From assembly GCA_032164295.1 (NCBI GenBank), contig JAJHTX010000006.1:434001-498000 (forward strand): 64,000 nucleotides of DNA. The letters run 5' to 3'. This document shows positions 42,632 through 54,403 of the stretch, in pieces (positions within the stretch are counted from its first letter, which is position 1; every line of letters begins with the position of its first letter). The DNA comes from Inonotus obliquus. Its lineage: Eukaryota; Basidiomycota; Agaricomycetes; Hymenochaetales; Hymenochaetaceae. Made by a program: the position numbers and the translations under genes. Below the pieces are notes generated by a model. The model was not told the DNA's origin, searched no databases, and worked only from the letters and a program-made list of their open reading frames with translations.

Positions 42632-44694
42632 ATGGAAAGACAATTCGATCGAACGTATTATACACGCACACGCTATTGTCCCTGGGGCTCGACATTACCA
42701 GGACAAATCAATACACCAATATGCAGGTTCTGTGAATGGGCACATGAAGAGGAATGGCTACTGCAGACATGGATACTCGAGGATGCAGTCAATCATATGC
42801 TTCGAAGTGACCCGTATTCAATTCGAACCAACCACCATTGGTCGACGGTTGCAGAGACAACTCAACCATTGTTCACACCTACACTAAATGCATACTTGCA
42901 CGAAGTTACGGTTTGGACAGGAAGGGGGTTACACTACATTGCGAATGCAGGTGTAATTGCATGGACAAGAAGATCGATACATTCCCAGCTATGCCGACGA
43001 GTGGCAATACAACTCGACTGGCCAATACATGCGGAAGCTACAAGAGAACATCAAGCACTACGCAATAATCTATTTGGCAACATAGTGGCACGATGGAAAT
43101 CGGAGCAGAATCAACTACCGGGGATGATAGCATTGGAAATCTCTCAACCGAGGGAACGGATCAACGGGGCGATCTTAACCTTTGTTAAATGTGCGAGATC
43201 GCGTCCGGTACCAGAGGTACCGAGACGAGGGGTGTATGGTTTTAAGTGGGGGAGGGCCAAATGAGGCAGTACTTATCCAGTACGCTCACGGTATTTGTTG
43301 TCTGTAGAAGAGGGATGTAAAGGGAGTCAAAGGAATAATAGAAAGTGGTGCTAGACCAGCTAGACGTTGGGGGGGGTGTGTTCTTGTCCGGAATCGAGAG
43401 GGTCGGTACCGTGGGAAAAATGTCGGTACAGGTCGGTACTTGAACAAACGGGATCGGTATGTGCAGAAACGTTGTAAAACAAAAGCTCAGTACAGAAACG
43501 AAAGGTGGATGTGCAGAATACAAAGGATAACAAAAGGTCGGTACCGTGGGAAAAACGTCGGTACACGTCGGTACTGCAAGAAAACAACTGGCACGGGGTG
43601 GTATAGCAAGAAACTGAATGGGAGAGACTGGTGAATGAAGGTGTTGACTGGACTGGGAAGCAAACCTGAGCCCTCACACGGGAGGCTAACTCTGAAGGTT
43701 CACTTGAGACGGAACTGGGATGGGACTGGGACGAAGCTTGAGAGGAGACTGAGATGGAACTGAGAAGGGGGTGAGGAAACCTGAGCCCTCACGCTAGAGG
43801 CTAGCTCCTAAGATTACCTGGAGAGCTACTACGTACAGGAGGAGATATTTATACTACTGTACCGTAGTTAGCTCATAAATCCAAAAGGAGAAAGTAGAAA
43901 GAAAGATCAAAACAAAGAAAAGTCTGAAGAAAATTGTAACAAGGAAAGTGAACATTGCAGTGCCATCAGGGGGACAACAAGAAAGGGTTAGGGAGGACAA
44001 GATACCAATGAAAATGTAGCATATAGTACCTCTGGATGAAAAGTCCTCAGGACAAGAGATCTGCGCCCCTGCTGATTGATACCGCCACGTTCCTGGTGGT
44101 ACCGGACCTGAAAACCTTAATGGATACTGACCCTGAGCTTTCCCAAAGAACCGGCATGCATAGTCCAACCATCAGGAAGGAATACCAGAGAGGGAGACGT
44201 CCGATCTATGTCTTGAGAGCATGTCGAATTGTCAATTTGTCTCGGTACCGGGTTTCTCGGCACTCGGTACTCTCGGTATTCTTGGTACCAGGTTTCTTGG
44301 CGCTCGGTACCGGTACTCTCGGTGTTCGGTACTTCGAGAAATGGGACTGACGGTTTCCCTGGGTGTGCTGGTGGATACTGGAAGGTGTAGATGGGACGAG
44401 CTCAGCTGCACGTAGTTCTCTTCATCGTCATGGAAGGGATCAATGGCGATCAGGTGCAAGGAACGGAGATACGGATACCTGACGGATATCGCCGAGCGAC
44501 GATCTGGAGGACTGGGTTACCTGCCATGGTACAGGCAGAACCATACAGGCCCGCCGCTCCGGTGATTAATAATTGAGCTAATCCTGTTGAGGAAGGAAGT
44601 CCGAGTCAACCGAGACAGCTGACCAACCCAGCAGCACCTGCAGAAGATGAAGACATGGCAGACTGTTCGAGTTGCTGTGCATGACATCATAAGG
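42632..44694 (+). pseudogene. LTR-embedded protein, family B, copy 2, broken
   Basis: Same protein as 25703-26521, from MERQFDRTYYTRTRYC. It is cut after ILTFV by LTR A6 (43186-44424) and resumes at VMEGINGDQVQG. Further on, a CGA codon of copy 1 is TGA here (44572-44574). Confidence 0.8.
43186..44424 (-). mobile_element. LTR-like unit A, copy 6
   Basis: 1239 bp, in + sense TAAATGTGCGAG to GTAGTTCTCTTCA. Flanks TTGT (43182-43185) and TCGT (44425-44428); the empty site in B copy 1 reads TCGT, so one base has changed. Confidence 0.88.
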
Positions 44695-45277
44695 AACATT
44701 CGAGAAGGACTGACGTGGCAGTGCGGAAGGCACGGAGCTCCACACAGCCACAGGATTGGCCGGTGATGGCGTGATCACCATGCACTGACCAGGTATGAAG
44801 TCATATCGAAGGATCTGGAAGGTTGCAGGAGGAAATCGGAAGTGCATCGCCACCCGATTGGAGATTGCAGGGTATCGGACAAGATAGGGGCTGTGCTCGG
44901 AAAGATCAGGAGGCTGTGCCCAAGGGAGCCCGGGTAACTCAATAGATAGAAGCTTCGGGTATAAATAGGCCAAGCGAGGGTGGCTATGTCCCTCAGCAAA
45001 ATTCTTCTGTACTAGTGAATACAAAGAAGCCCCACAAAGCTTCTCTTCTTCGCTACCACTCTTATCCTTGGTACTAGTGTCCGGCCGGTCCCCTTGACCC
45101 CGACTAAGTACTGTTGCTACTCTGCTCTACAAAGCACCGCCTCGCACTTCCCATCGCTTATCAAGACGGACTGCGAATATTGCCGGAGTGAGTGGACTTG
45201 TTCTGGTGCGTCGATCGTGTTGATCGGTCGATCAATGTCGGTCTGCTGATCCGATCCGCACTGGTCCTAACATTAAT

Positions 45278-47299
45278 GTAGTCTGCTGGGGAGTGTTGTG
45301 TAGTAAATGCACCAGTAGTGCTCTGGGTTATTAAAGCACATACACCTCTGTCTACAACGTTGGTGCCAGTCTCGCGGTTGGGTGGTTTAACCATCTGATC
45401 CTATGGCTAAGGGACATGCCTGAGATAGGACATCATGGTGTTCTGTGGATGGCGGGATGTAGTTCCTCGCCTGAGGTTGCAGAGTTATACTGCATAACAA
45501 ACAACGTCGTGACGCATGGACATTAGCGTGTCTCTCCGATGTCCTCGTAGTAGGATAGACTGGTGGGTGATTGTGTAGTAGACGTACCTGAGTTGTCCAG
45601 GGATATTAAATGAGGTTACCGAGGGTGTGCCTTACCTCACGCATTGTCTTCCTTCAATGGCATACCTTCTTGGTTTAGGGGTTATACCTCTGGACCTCGT
45701 ACTCTAGGATATGTGTGCTATGGGTGTGGGAACCCTAGGGCCATTGTCATCTTCCCTCCGATGTGTTGTGTGGATACCGTCCTCTCCTCAACTCCGAAGC
45801 CCTTTAGGTTAGTGGTGGTGGTTCGACTGCTGCTGGCCCTCTCCTCTCGTCTTCCTTGACGACTGTACCGATTCCTTCCCTCCCTCCAGATCTCCTTGAT
45901 GCTACTCTCGTATCGTCCTAGAGATCCTCTCTTACCTCTTAGGATGGGGTTGTGTGGGTTATTCCCTCGTGACCTTGTCCTACCTCCCCACGTGATACCA
46001 CTCGGCCCCCCATGCCGAGGTACGTAAGGCTATGCTAGGTTTATGCCTTACAAGCAGCACATCTGCGTAAAGGTAGAAATCAGCAATAAATTCGGTCAGA
46101 AAGGGGGCTGCCTTCAGCATATCCAAACAAATGCAAAGCACATAGCTTGCCCTTAGTCATGAAGGAGAGATAAGATGGTGGGTGGCAGAAGGAAGAGAGG
46201 ACGCGTCGGACTTGAATAAGTAATGAAATCAAGTGATGACATCACACGCATACATCAGACTTGTCGAAACTAGTGTAAATACCACCTTTGTTCATACAAT
46301 CGGATTAGTAAATATCGACTTATACTATATCTTGCAAGATGACTTGTTTCAAAAAAAAGCCATTTTTCTGTACCTGACAGAAGGCGTATCACCCTTGTGT
46401 CAACAATACATTTGCATTAACATCCCCTTCTTCAACTTACAATAAAAAGATATCCAGCTTTGAAACTTACATGATACATGTCATTGTTGTGGTATTTTAC
46501 AAGACTGAAGAATGTTTCCGAAACCCCTATAAGGACCCAGGCAGTCTTATGCTAGCCATACAAACACAAAAAAATTAAGATTGTTATCTTACAAGGTGAA
46601 TTTCAGAGTGATGTAGCTTATACAAAATTCTAGAGTGCAGTTATTTCCATTGTAAGCGGAGGGCGGTCCTATAATCTCCTTTCAAGAGGTTATCAGAACT
46701 TCGAATTCAATATATGTAGATAGCAGCATGATGACTCAGATATATGATTACTAACGGACTGATACTGCCCTATATAGGCTGAATGTTCATGTAAGCCGTG
46801 CGACTTTTTCCTGATGTCCGTGGTTCACAAGAGGACGATCATTCCTGGCCCGTCACTGGAAAGATAACAACCTAAGGGAGCACCATGGAAGTAGCAGGAA
46901 AGGGTTTTCTAGTTCCCCCGGCATACTACATACTGTAATAACGTGCTCAAACACGAACCATGTGATTGACGAAACTCCACTTGCTAGAAATTCTCATGGC
47001 CACTTGAGTCCATTGTCTTACTACTTCAACAACCTTTATTGTTACGGGTGACATGCATTATAGATAAGTCGATACACACACTCGGAAGGTTTGATGTATA
47101 CATTACGAGAAGTGCATGGCTTGAAGGTTTGAAATCACTCATGGGCACATTCAGTGCATATCCAAGGAGTCACGTTAATTAGTATGACTAGTACATACTA
47201 CACAGGCAACATCAACGCTACGGTGTTAACAACAGAAGAGAATTATTGTCCACTTCTATGTAGTAAAAGCACCCTTTGGCTCCTTTTAGCGACCACGGC
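45278..47299. other. Gene-poor region
   Basis: 45278-46060 continues the host repeat tract of 41561-41964. 46060-47299 is AT-rich with no supported gene; open frames there are short. Confidence 0.45.
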
Positions 47300-47851
47300 C
47301 TATTTTCTAGAGGAGTTCAAAATATCCTTCACATAATTCTTATCCTTCAAGTCCAAGAGTTTTTTTGCCTGTATCGGCTTGCCCTCCCTGTGAGTCTCTA
47401 TTAGCTGAATTCCATGGCATTTACAAAGCATGTGACTCGCATGTTATCTGGTTTAGGGAGCTGTCTTTCAAAACGTGGTGGATTCCTGTTTGAAACACGT
47501 AAGCTTTCTCTGAAAAATAGATAATAGGACAACGTATTGAAGACATACTTGTGTAATTTTGGGTAAAGGTAAGTGACTGGACTTACTGCTTGACCTTCAT
47601 CATCTTTTGTAGACGTACTTTCACTGTAACGCAAAAGGATCAAGTAGACCGGAAGTACGGCATTTCAGTATTTCTTTCTTCCAGAATCCAGACCGAATTG
47701 GAGAAGTTATGTGAATACGTACCGTCCACTGGTAGCATTGTCGCTCGTTCCCCCGGCGGAGTTCTCCGTGTGCCTAAAATGAGTTTTACTTTGAGGATAC
47801 ACTGAGTTGGCATGAAAGAAGACTAGCTTACTTAGTAGACGACTCGGACAT
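47300..47851 (-). CDS. Possible small multi-exon gene, unknown function
   Basis: Read with introns, the minus strand gives MSESSTK (47851, donor GTAAGC), HTENSAGGTSDNATSGR (donor GTACGT), ESTSTKDDEGQA (donor GTAAGT) and a last exon LIETHREGKPIQAKKLLDLK then DKNYVKDILNSSRK, TAG at 47300-47302, about 70 residues. Donors are all consensus and phases agree. The end has the look of a real charged helix, the start is Ser/Thr-rich. No family is recognised. An alternative acceptor would give a different end (LPKPDNMRV...). It could be chance. Confidence 0.35.
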
Positions 47852-48804
47852 GCTTGTTGCAACTTCCTCGGTTTAAACAATGTCAAGCAGGCTGCAGTGA
47901 TGGGGATTTTGAGAGATTAGTACACACACACGCAGACGTATACCTTGAGACTTTGCAGACTTACATAATAATAATATTGCATCGAATTTGCTAATGCAAA
48001 GCGGCCAGAGCCAGGGAAAAGGGGGTTGGAGTGGGTGCTTACTAAGCCTGGTTTCACAAACAAGTTTGCACTTACATGTAAAATTGCGAGACATCCACAT
48101 CCAATCAACTATGACTTGGCGGAGCAAACTCGACTTCATGTAATGTACCCACCTGTAGGTATGGGCGACAGGCAATACTGTGCAAATTGATACAGTGCGG
48201 ATGTAACCTGCTGCATCATCGCTCACCAGAGAAGTACTGCAAGGCGAAGGCACATGAGCTGTCTCGCATCAGTCAGGAGAGGGTGGAGTTACGTCCTCAT
48301 TGCCACACACCGCCGGTGAATGGTTGCTGTGTCTGTAGGTATACGCTCCCTGATTTTCCACGGTCCGCGGGAAAGTTATGAATTGACGCACCTGTACTAT
48401 GGATGAATCGAGTTAGTCGAGTGTGTTGTGTTATAGTTTGAACATTAAGTTTAAGGACCGACAATTTAATATTGAAGCCATGGTTGATCGGTGCTCATAG
48501 CAAGAGCAGAGACATTGAAAATCCGGACCGCTGTCAAACCGTAAGCGTGGTGTACAGCATGGAAGTTGCGAAAGTAAGCAACTGAGTTTCATGAGAGAAT
48601 CTCGTAAAATGAAGGCACAACTCCAGCCGATCGGAGTGCAGCCAAAGAGCATAGAAGATCGAAGCGGCAAGTATGCAAGCGCTAACCACAGACTGCAAGC
48701 TAAATGGTTAGTACGATCTGATAAAGTACAACTACACATGTTACATATTACTGAAGTGATGCAACAAACTGATTGTTACGCGTCACGGTTGCATACCTAC
48801 AGTA
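47852..48804. other. Intergenic, no gene seen
   Basis: Open frames on both strands here are short and overlapping. The end, from about 48700 (GATCTGATAAAGTACAACTA), belongs to the duplicated F-box flank family. Confidence 0.4.
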
Positions 48805-49045
48805 CTGCGAGGCAGGCCGACCGCGGGCGCTATCGATAACACGATACACAGAAGCGTATATCATTGAAGCCCACCAGAATCGTCAGTCCACTCTCGCACA
48901 TCTAAGAACTAACCTCATCTCCGCCAGCACCTATTTGCCGAAGCCCGACATCTGTATCTAATCCGCGAGCTTTCAGAAACGAGCCCTGTAGGAGACAATA
49001 AATAATGAATCATAACTGGATAGACAGTACAACGAACCAACAAAC
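48805..49045 (+). repeat. Cassette repeat R, copy 3
   Basis: Same unit as 16710 and 18951. The + strand frame YTEAYIIEAHQNRQSTLAHL to LPKPDICI is open and ends at TAA 48959-48961. Confidence 0.6.
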
Positions 49046-50398
49046 TCAACGATTCGTTGTTTTAATGACAATTCTGTTCTCTTCCTCGAAGCCCCTCTTT
49101 ACCTTACTGATCAACCATTCATGGAAGGCATCAGACCGTTCAATCGGGACTTCTTCCGCATCTTCGGAGACTGATATTGTTGCACAACCACTGAATCGTG
49201 AGTCTAACATGGCGCATAAAGCATCCATGCTATCATTGCGATCAGTTTCGTTCGTGAGGAACCACTCGCGAATGTCCAATGTGTGAAGCTCGGAACACGT
49301 TTTGCGATTGTCATCATCGAAGGTAAGCTCCCGAAACAGGCCCGATAAGTTTTGTGTGCTGAAGTATTGAAGCTTTTGCAACGTAGGAAGTAAACGAAGC
49401 AATGGGATCATGATGTCCGGAGAATAGAACCCGGAGAGTTTGATGGATTCCAGGGGAGGCGAGGAGCGTTGCACGAATTCCAAAAGCGTCTGAAGCTCAG
49501 ATCTCTTGTCCCGTGAACAGTGCAGATGACGGAGAGAGGGAAGCGTCAACATGGGTAGAATGTATTCGGCGAACGATTCGCAAAATTCGAGTGCTTGGAT
49601 TCCGTCGTGAACCAATGTATTTTCCCTTGACACCGCGACGCTCTGTGGAGATTCCGCGTGAGCAGCTTGTGAAAAGTAGACTGATAGTTTCACTGATAGT
49701 TCCTTCAGATTTGGGGCAAATTCCAGTAATTGCATGCAAACCTTCTGCGCAACTTCGCACTTCTGTGATCGGTTAACGAGTCGCACCCGTCTCAAGGCGT
49801 ATAATGGTCCGTCTCCGATATCGAGCGAGTAAACACCGCCGAGGTCGAGATCTTCGAGCAGTGGGGAATGTGCAATGCTCAACTGAGGTTCTGTCTCCAG
49901 TCCCAGATGGGAATCGATACAAAAGTAGAATTTTGCTCTTTCCAGCATAGGCATATCCGTCAGTTCCAAGCCTGTTGACTCGGGGGAAATACGAAATGTC
50001 CAGTCGAAATCGACGTCTTTCCAGCGTCGTTGGTGACTCAGCATAACGGAGGCGATGTGTTCGGACGTGCTATGATCTTCGGGGTCGCTTATCCTCCGAT
50101 AAAAGGAGAGGAAGATCTGAAAATTAATAGGCGACTGCCTCGTCCTCTGGAGCCATGTGTGATATACGTTGAGCAATGCATTCCGATCCTTTGTCTTTTC
50201 GGAGTAGTCGATGGATAGGTGGGACCATAGCGAGCTGACATCGAGGGATGCTTCACGCCAGCGACGGCAGACGTGTGAGATATACAGCGGGACCAAGAGA
50301 CCAGCGGAGGGTAGTCCAGATTCCTCATTCCTCATTTCCTTGGTGCTTGGTAGCGTCCAGATGAAGATGGCCTGGAGGACCTCCACGGGCGACTTGTC
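49046..50398 (-). CDS. F-box-like protein 3
   Basis: Single exon, 450 residues from MDKSPVEVLQAIFIWTLP; a Met at 50455 would add 19 residues not seen in the paralogues. It has the F-box-like domain (YISHVCRRWREASLDVSSLW) and the leucine-rich C-terminal part (LPSLRHLHC, LLPTLQKLQYF, ELHTLDIREW). Compared with copies 1 and 2 it has a small insert (LSVKLSVYF region). It lies directly downstream of the intact arylesterase-like gene on the same strand, the arrangement of which 16.3-20.6 kb holds decayed copies. Likely SCF adaptor; target unknown. Confidence 0.8.
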   Translation of the reverse strand, partial: DKSPVEVLQAIFIWTLPSTKEMRNEESGLPSAGLLVPLYISHVCRRWREASLDVSSLWSHLSIDYSEKTKDRNALLNVYHTWLQRTRQSPINFQIFLSFYRRISDPEDHSTSEHIASVMLSHQRRWKDVDFDWTFRISPESTGLELTDMPMLERAKFYFCIDSHLGLETEPQLSIAHSPLLEDLDLGGVYSLDIGDGPLYALRRVRLVNRSQKCEVAQKVCMQLLEFAPNLKELSVKLSVYFSQAAHAESPQSVAVSRENTLVHDGIQALEFCESFAEYILPMLTLPSLRHLHCSRDKRSELQTLLEFVQRSSPPLESIKLSGFYSPDIMIPLLRLLPTLQKLQYFSTQNLSGLFRELTFDDDNRKTCSELHTLDIREWFLTNETDRNDSMDALCAMLDSRFSGCATISVSEDAEEVPIERSDAFHEWLISKVKRGFEEENRIVIKTTNR

Positions 50399-50962
50399 CA
50401 TGTGTACCTTTTTAAACGACTTTCTGTTCAAATCGATAGTACTAGAGATCAGCAAACTTGAATATGAGGCGGGGCAATAATCAAGAGAAAACCTTACCCT
50501 ATCAACGAGAGACGCTGAAAGACGAATATTGCGTTCCGAACTGAGTTGTGTTGTGGCACTGCATTCGTATTTGTGCGTTGCTTAAGTACTCATTACGTAA
50601 GTAGACACCTTACTCCTTGCATATTGAAACCGTCGAAAGATCTGATAAAGTACAACTCATTTTATACTATATCAGATGGTCAGTCCGATTTGATACTGAT
50701 CATTACCGCAGAGACTACGCAGACCTTGACAAACTAAACCAAGTATTCATATAGCTGCAAGCGGGTCCCCAATGAATGGTGCGACACTAAACATTCTCAA
50801 ATCATTAAAATCAAACTAACTCGGAGTAATCTAGCTAGCCAGAGGGAGAATAGTCCAACAACGCTGCTCAAACCGCAAAGGACGTGGCCGCAATGATATC
50901 CGCCTGACCGTAATGAGACATTACTCCCCACTTCCTCAATCATTGCATCACTCGACTCTGGT
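50399..50962. other. Intergenic between F-box 3 and arylesterase-like gene
   Basis: Holds the F-box 3 promoter and the arylesterase 3' end. It matches the flank of F-box 1 (18290-18689). No gene seen. Confidence 0.5.
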
Positions 50963-52414
50963 TCAGACCTCAATGTCGCAGACTGTTAAGTGCGGAGCAG
51001 CGATTCCTGAGAAAACTTTCAGACAAGGAAAGGAAATTGAGGTCAGCAACAGCTACGTACCATGCAAGTACAACTTCTTCCGCTTCGCGTCATACGCAAC
51101 AGAAGTGGAGCCAGAAGCAATCTCACCATCGTCCTCGAAGACCCGCTCTACTTTGTATTTCTCGCCGAAATAGCTACCTTCACCCTCGTTGAGAGTGATG
51201 CGTAGGGCGGAGGAAGGTGTATTGATGGAAGGAGTTTCGAAGTGAGTTTTGACGAGGTGAATGGTGTGGACAAGACCTGCGCCCCATAAAGCTCCAGTTT
51301 GGTCGATGGACAGGTTGTCTACAGGTCGGTCTGCGCACAGCATGATCAGACCCGTGTCAATAAACGAGCGCTCAATGAGAGGAAGGAATGACAAACGCAC
51401 CGACGGGAATAATGTCCGTCAATACCAGGGAATCGTCTGTCTGTCGTTCAAGGACGTAGATTCTCCCTGACGTAGAGCTCGCGACGTAGTACTTCCCATC
51501 GTTTCCGCGCACAATGCCGTTGGCACCCACGAGGTTATCTGCTGCAACTTTGCAGCCCTTGTATGCATGGCAATACCCGACATTCGACCAGCCGAGGTCA
51601 AGAAACGTGGCCACGTTATACTTTCGGGCCTGTGAGGGAAAGTTCAGACCAGAACGACATATTTTTCATCTGTTAGTTTGTCATCAAATAGGCAGGACGG
51701 GAATGAGTGGACGTACGAGGCCTGTTTTGGAGAATCCGTGATCATTCGTGAAATAGAAATCCATCTCGTCGCCCGTCGCAGCGATATCGTTGGGAGTGGC
51801 AACCACAGGGTCTTTAAACGTCGCGACATACCGCATCTCATCCTTCCCCGGCGTCGTTGTGAAGATCTCCACGACCGAGTCCGCTCCAACCTCCTGCGCG
51901 CTCTCCTTATTTTCAAACGGTTCCCTGTGGTTCACCAAATAGACCAACAATTCCGAGGGGTGTTCACGGGAAGGAACGACGTCCATTCCGTGCAGTGAGA
52001 GCCCGCGTGCGAACTTGAAATGTTCCTTGGAGAGACGTGTGATTCTGGAGGTGGAAGGGTCGAAGAAGGCGACATAGTCTGCGGAGGACTTTCCCGTCAC
52101 ATTTAGACGGTTGGTCGCAGGCAGCCAGTGTGGGCGGCTTTCTTGGGAGGAGCATGCCATGTAAAGCAGTCCAGTCTCGGGATGGAGTATGATTTCTGAA
52201 CACACGTTAGTAATTCTGGTAGCAAACAGTAGACGTAGGACGCACTTTCACAAGCCTGTGCGTCGGGATAGGCCTTACATCGCGTATTCCCAACAGGACG
52301 CACAGGACGACCTTCACCAAGGACTATGAGTTTGGGTTTTATTCTGAACTGGTATAGACCGCCGAGGATGGCCGCGACGCCTATGAGGACTGTGAGGAGA
52401 AGTCGGCCTGACAT
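50963..52414 (-). CDS. Arylesterase/SMP-30-like calcium-dependent beta-propeller hydrolase
   Basis: Starts MSGRLLLTVLIGVAAILGGL, an N-terminal membrane anchor like that of paraoxonases. Then GNTRCKAYPDAQACE, an exon with IILHPETGLLYMACSS, LSLHGMDVVPSREHPSELLV, LVNHREPFEN, VATPNDIAATGDEMDFYFTN (the Asn-Asp pair is where paraoxonases bind Ca), GANGIVRGNDGKYYVASSTS, and a C-terminal NEGEGSYFGEKYKVERVFED. The last exon gives only VCDIEV and TGA at 50963-50965. Five to six exons. Paraoxonase-like lactonase or esterase activity is inferred from family; the substrate is unknown. It is intact, unlike the two relics at 16.3 and 18.7 kb. Confidence 0.8.
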
Positions 52415-53041
52415 CGTAGCACGTTCTGCAGTATGCCTGTTCGTTGACTATGACCTATCAATCGATAATGAAGAAGGAGGCAGAGCGAGTTAGGGTCACA
52501 CGTAGGCTGCATTGATTCTCGGATTGTATAGTCTGAAATTCCTCGGAAAATATTTAGTGGTGGATCATGTGAAGGAAATATAATGGGCCGATCACTTTTC
52601 GTCCCAACTCAAAGAGATCCTTCAACACGAAAGTCAACACAGAGAGACTCACGCCAAGCAAACAAGAAACACGGAATCGACTGAGCCGAAAGCAAAGAGG
52701 ACACGTTTTCTCCGAGCGTATACCACAAATGACTCGGAGGGTAGTAATGAGTCTGCCACTGGCATGAAGACTGTTGTACTGTAGACAGAATTGGAGGAAA
52801 ATAACAAACAAAGGTGCAGTTTACCAACTCTATGTTTCTGGTGCGTTTGTCCGTTTTACTTTGAAGAACTGTGTTGTTGCAGAGCCAAGTCTGTCGTCCC
52901 CGTTCATTCCCAATATTTCGGTAGTCGTGGCTTACGCTTCTCTTAGCTCTTACGTAATGACTCAGTGTAGTAAACTGCAAATGCAATGCGCATGTCTCAG
53001 AACCACAGTACACAACTTCCCGTCAAACCGTGTGTTTGGAC
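52415..53041. promoter_or_regulatory. Divergent promoter region (arylesterase / F-box 4)
   Basis: 627 bp between divergent starts. No gene supported; the frames at 52554-53061 overlap on both strands and lack features. Confidence 0.4.
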
Positions 53042-54403
53042 ATGGATACTTTACCTGTTGAAACCCTCCAGCATATTTTCCTCAAAACGTTGCCGACTGC
53101 AACAGGGGCGAAGCTGAAGAAAGAGGACTACTTGAGTGGCTTCCTCACAGCGCTACGTATTTCGCATGTTTGTAGCCACTGGAGACAAGTATCCGTCTCT
53201 TTCGGAAGTCTGTGGTCATTCTTGGTCATAGAATGTCATGGGAATGAAAGAACGGAGCGACGAGAGCTTTTGCTCGACATATGCATGCTCGAATCCTGGC
53301 TACAGAGGTCGAAAGATGAGCCTCTCAATCTTTGTGTTGACCTACGAATCAGAGACACAGAGGACACCGAAATGCACAACGTGGCTGAGGATATTGTCGA
53401 TTCTCTCCTATCTCACCAGAGACGATGGCAGCATGTTACGTTTAACTTGAACTTCACCGCTCATCAGCATCTCGAGAGTATCGATATTACAGATACTCCC
53501 ATGCTGGTATCGCTGGAATTCTTGCTTAGTGCCAGGACGGACGAAGACGATTTAATGCCTCTCAAAGTCAAGATTTCGAATACACCGTTGCTGCAAGACC
53601 TCGATGTCGGTGGATATTTTTCAATCGAATGGGGAAAGCAGCCCATGCACAACCTGAATCGGGTGGCATGTCATTTTTCGACGTTCGAACAGAGGTCAAA
53701 AGTGGCTCGACGTTTCTTCATGGAACTGCTTAGAGTCGCTCCGAATTTAAGGGACCTCTTCGTTGAAATCCCTGCCCACTATCAACGCCCACAAGAACCG
53801 ACTCTGGAGACGGTTTCCGAGTTCCTAGTCCGTGGTATTGACAAGCTTACAATCCTTGATTCGCATGGACAACTTGCGTCATGGGTATTGCCCGGACTTA
53901 CACTACCGTCTTTGAAGTGTCTGCGTTACACGGAGGGAACACCCGCCGGCTCGGCTGTCTCGGACCTCGCGCTACGCTCACTCCCACCACTGGAGTCGCT
54001 TGAAATAACAGGTCTTCCCCCCACACAAGACGCCTTGGTCCGGACACTACGGTTACTACCCACGCTACAAACAATTTATATCTCGTCTGGCAAACGTCTG
54101 TCCTGGCTTTTCCAGGAGCTCGCTAACAATCACGAAGAGCGCAAAATGTGCCCTGCGCTTCGCGAAATTGTGATTCGAAACTGGCATATTGTGGACGATA
54201 ATGAACGCGAGGAAGCTTTGGATGCATTGTGCGCGATGTTGAATTCACGACCTGGCCACTGGGTGACGGCACACATTCACGACCGGAAAGTCGAAATTCC
54301 ACCCGATAGTTCCAATGTAACCCGCGAGCTATTTGCCAACAGTCTAATTACTGGTTGCTACATCCCAGTAGAGATCTTCGGAAGAAAAGATAATTATGAG
54401 TGA
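53042..54403 (+). CDS. F-box-like protein 4 (diverged)
   Basis: Single exon, 453 residues from MDTLPVETLQHIFLKTLPTA; a Met four codons earlier is possible but the MD(K/T)(L/S)P start is shared by its relatives. It has the F-box-like domain (ALRISHVCSHWRQVSVSFGS) and leucine-rich segments (LPSLKCLRYTEG, LPPLESLEITGLP, LLPTLQTIYIS). It is on the opposite strand and much less similar to copies 1-3 than they are to each other, so it is an older paralogue. Function in substrate choice for SCF is inferred. Confidence 0.78.
   Translation: MDTLPVETLQHIFLKTLPTATGAKLKKEDYLSGFLTALRISHVCSHWRQVSVSFGSLWSFLVIECHGNERTERRELLLDICMLESWLQRSKDEPLNLCVDLRIRDTEDTEMHNVAEDIVDSLLSHQRRWQHVTFNLNFTAHQHLESIDITDTPMLVSLEFLLSARTDEDDLMPLKVKISNTPLLQDLDVGGYFSIEWGKQPMHNLNRVACHFSTFEQRSKVARRFFMELLRVAPNLRDLFVEIPAHYQRPQEPTLETVSEFLVRGIDKLTILDSHGQLASWVLPGLTLPSLKCLRYTEGTPAGSAVSDLALRSLPPLESLEITGLPPTQDALVRTLRLLPTLQTIYISSGKRLSWLFQELANNHEERKMCPALREIVIRNWHIVDDNEREEALDALCAMLNSRPGHWVTAHIHDRKVEIPPDSSNVTRELFANSLITGCYIPVEIFGRKDNYE

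Larger units (their letters stand above)
42556..45272 (+). mobile_element. Solo-LTR-like element B, copy 2, split by LTR A6
   Basis: TGTCAGAAGAAATTGAC to CTGGTCCTAACA with the perfect 5-bp duplication TTAAT (42551-42555, 45273-45277). Net length is about 1.47 kb after removing A6. Very close to B copy 1, so the two transposed recently. Confidence 0.88.

Noticed and set aside
25349..45277. Reverse transcriptase, integrase or transposase genes in the transposon block
   Set aside because: I looked in all long frames and found none of the catalytic motifs I know; only gag and the LTR-embedded ORFs are present.
52554..53061. ORFs between arylesterase and F-box 4
   Set aside because: Three overlapping frames on both strands; the region is a divergent promoter.
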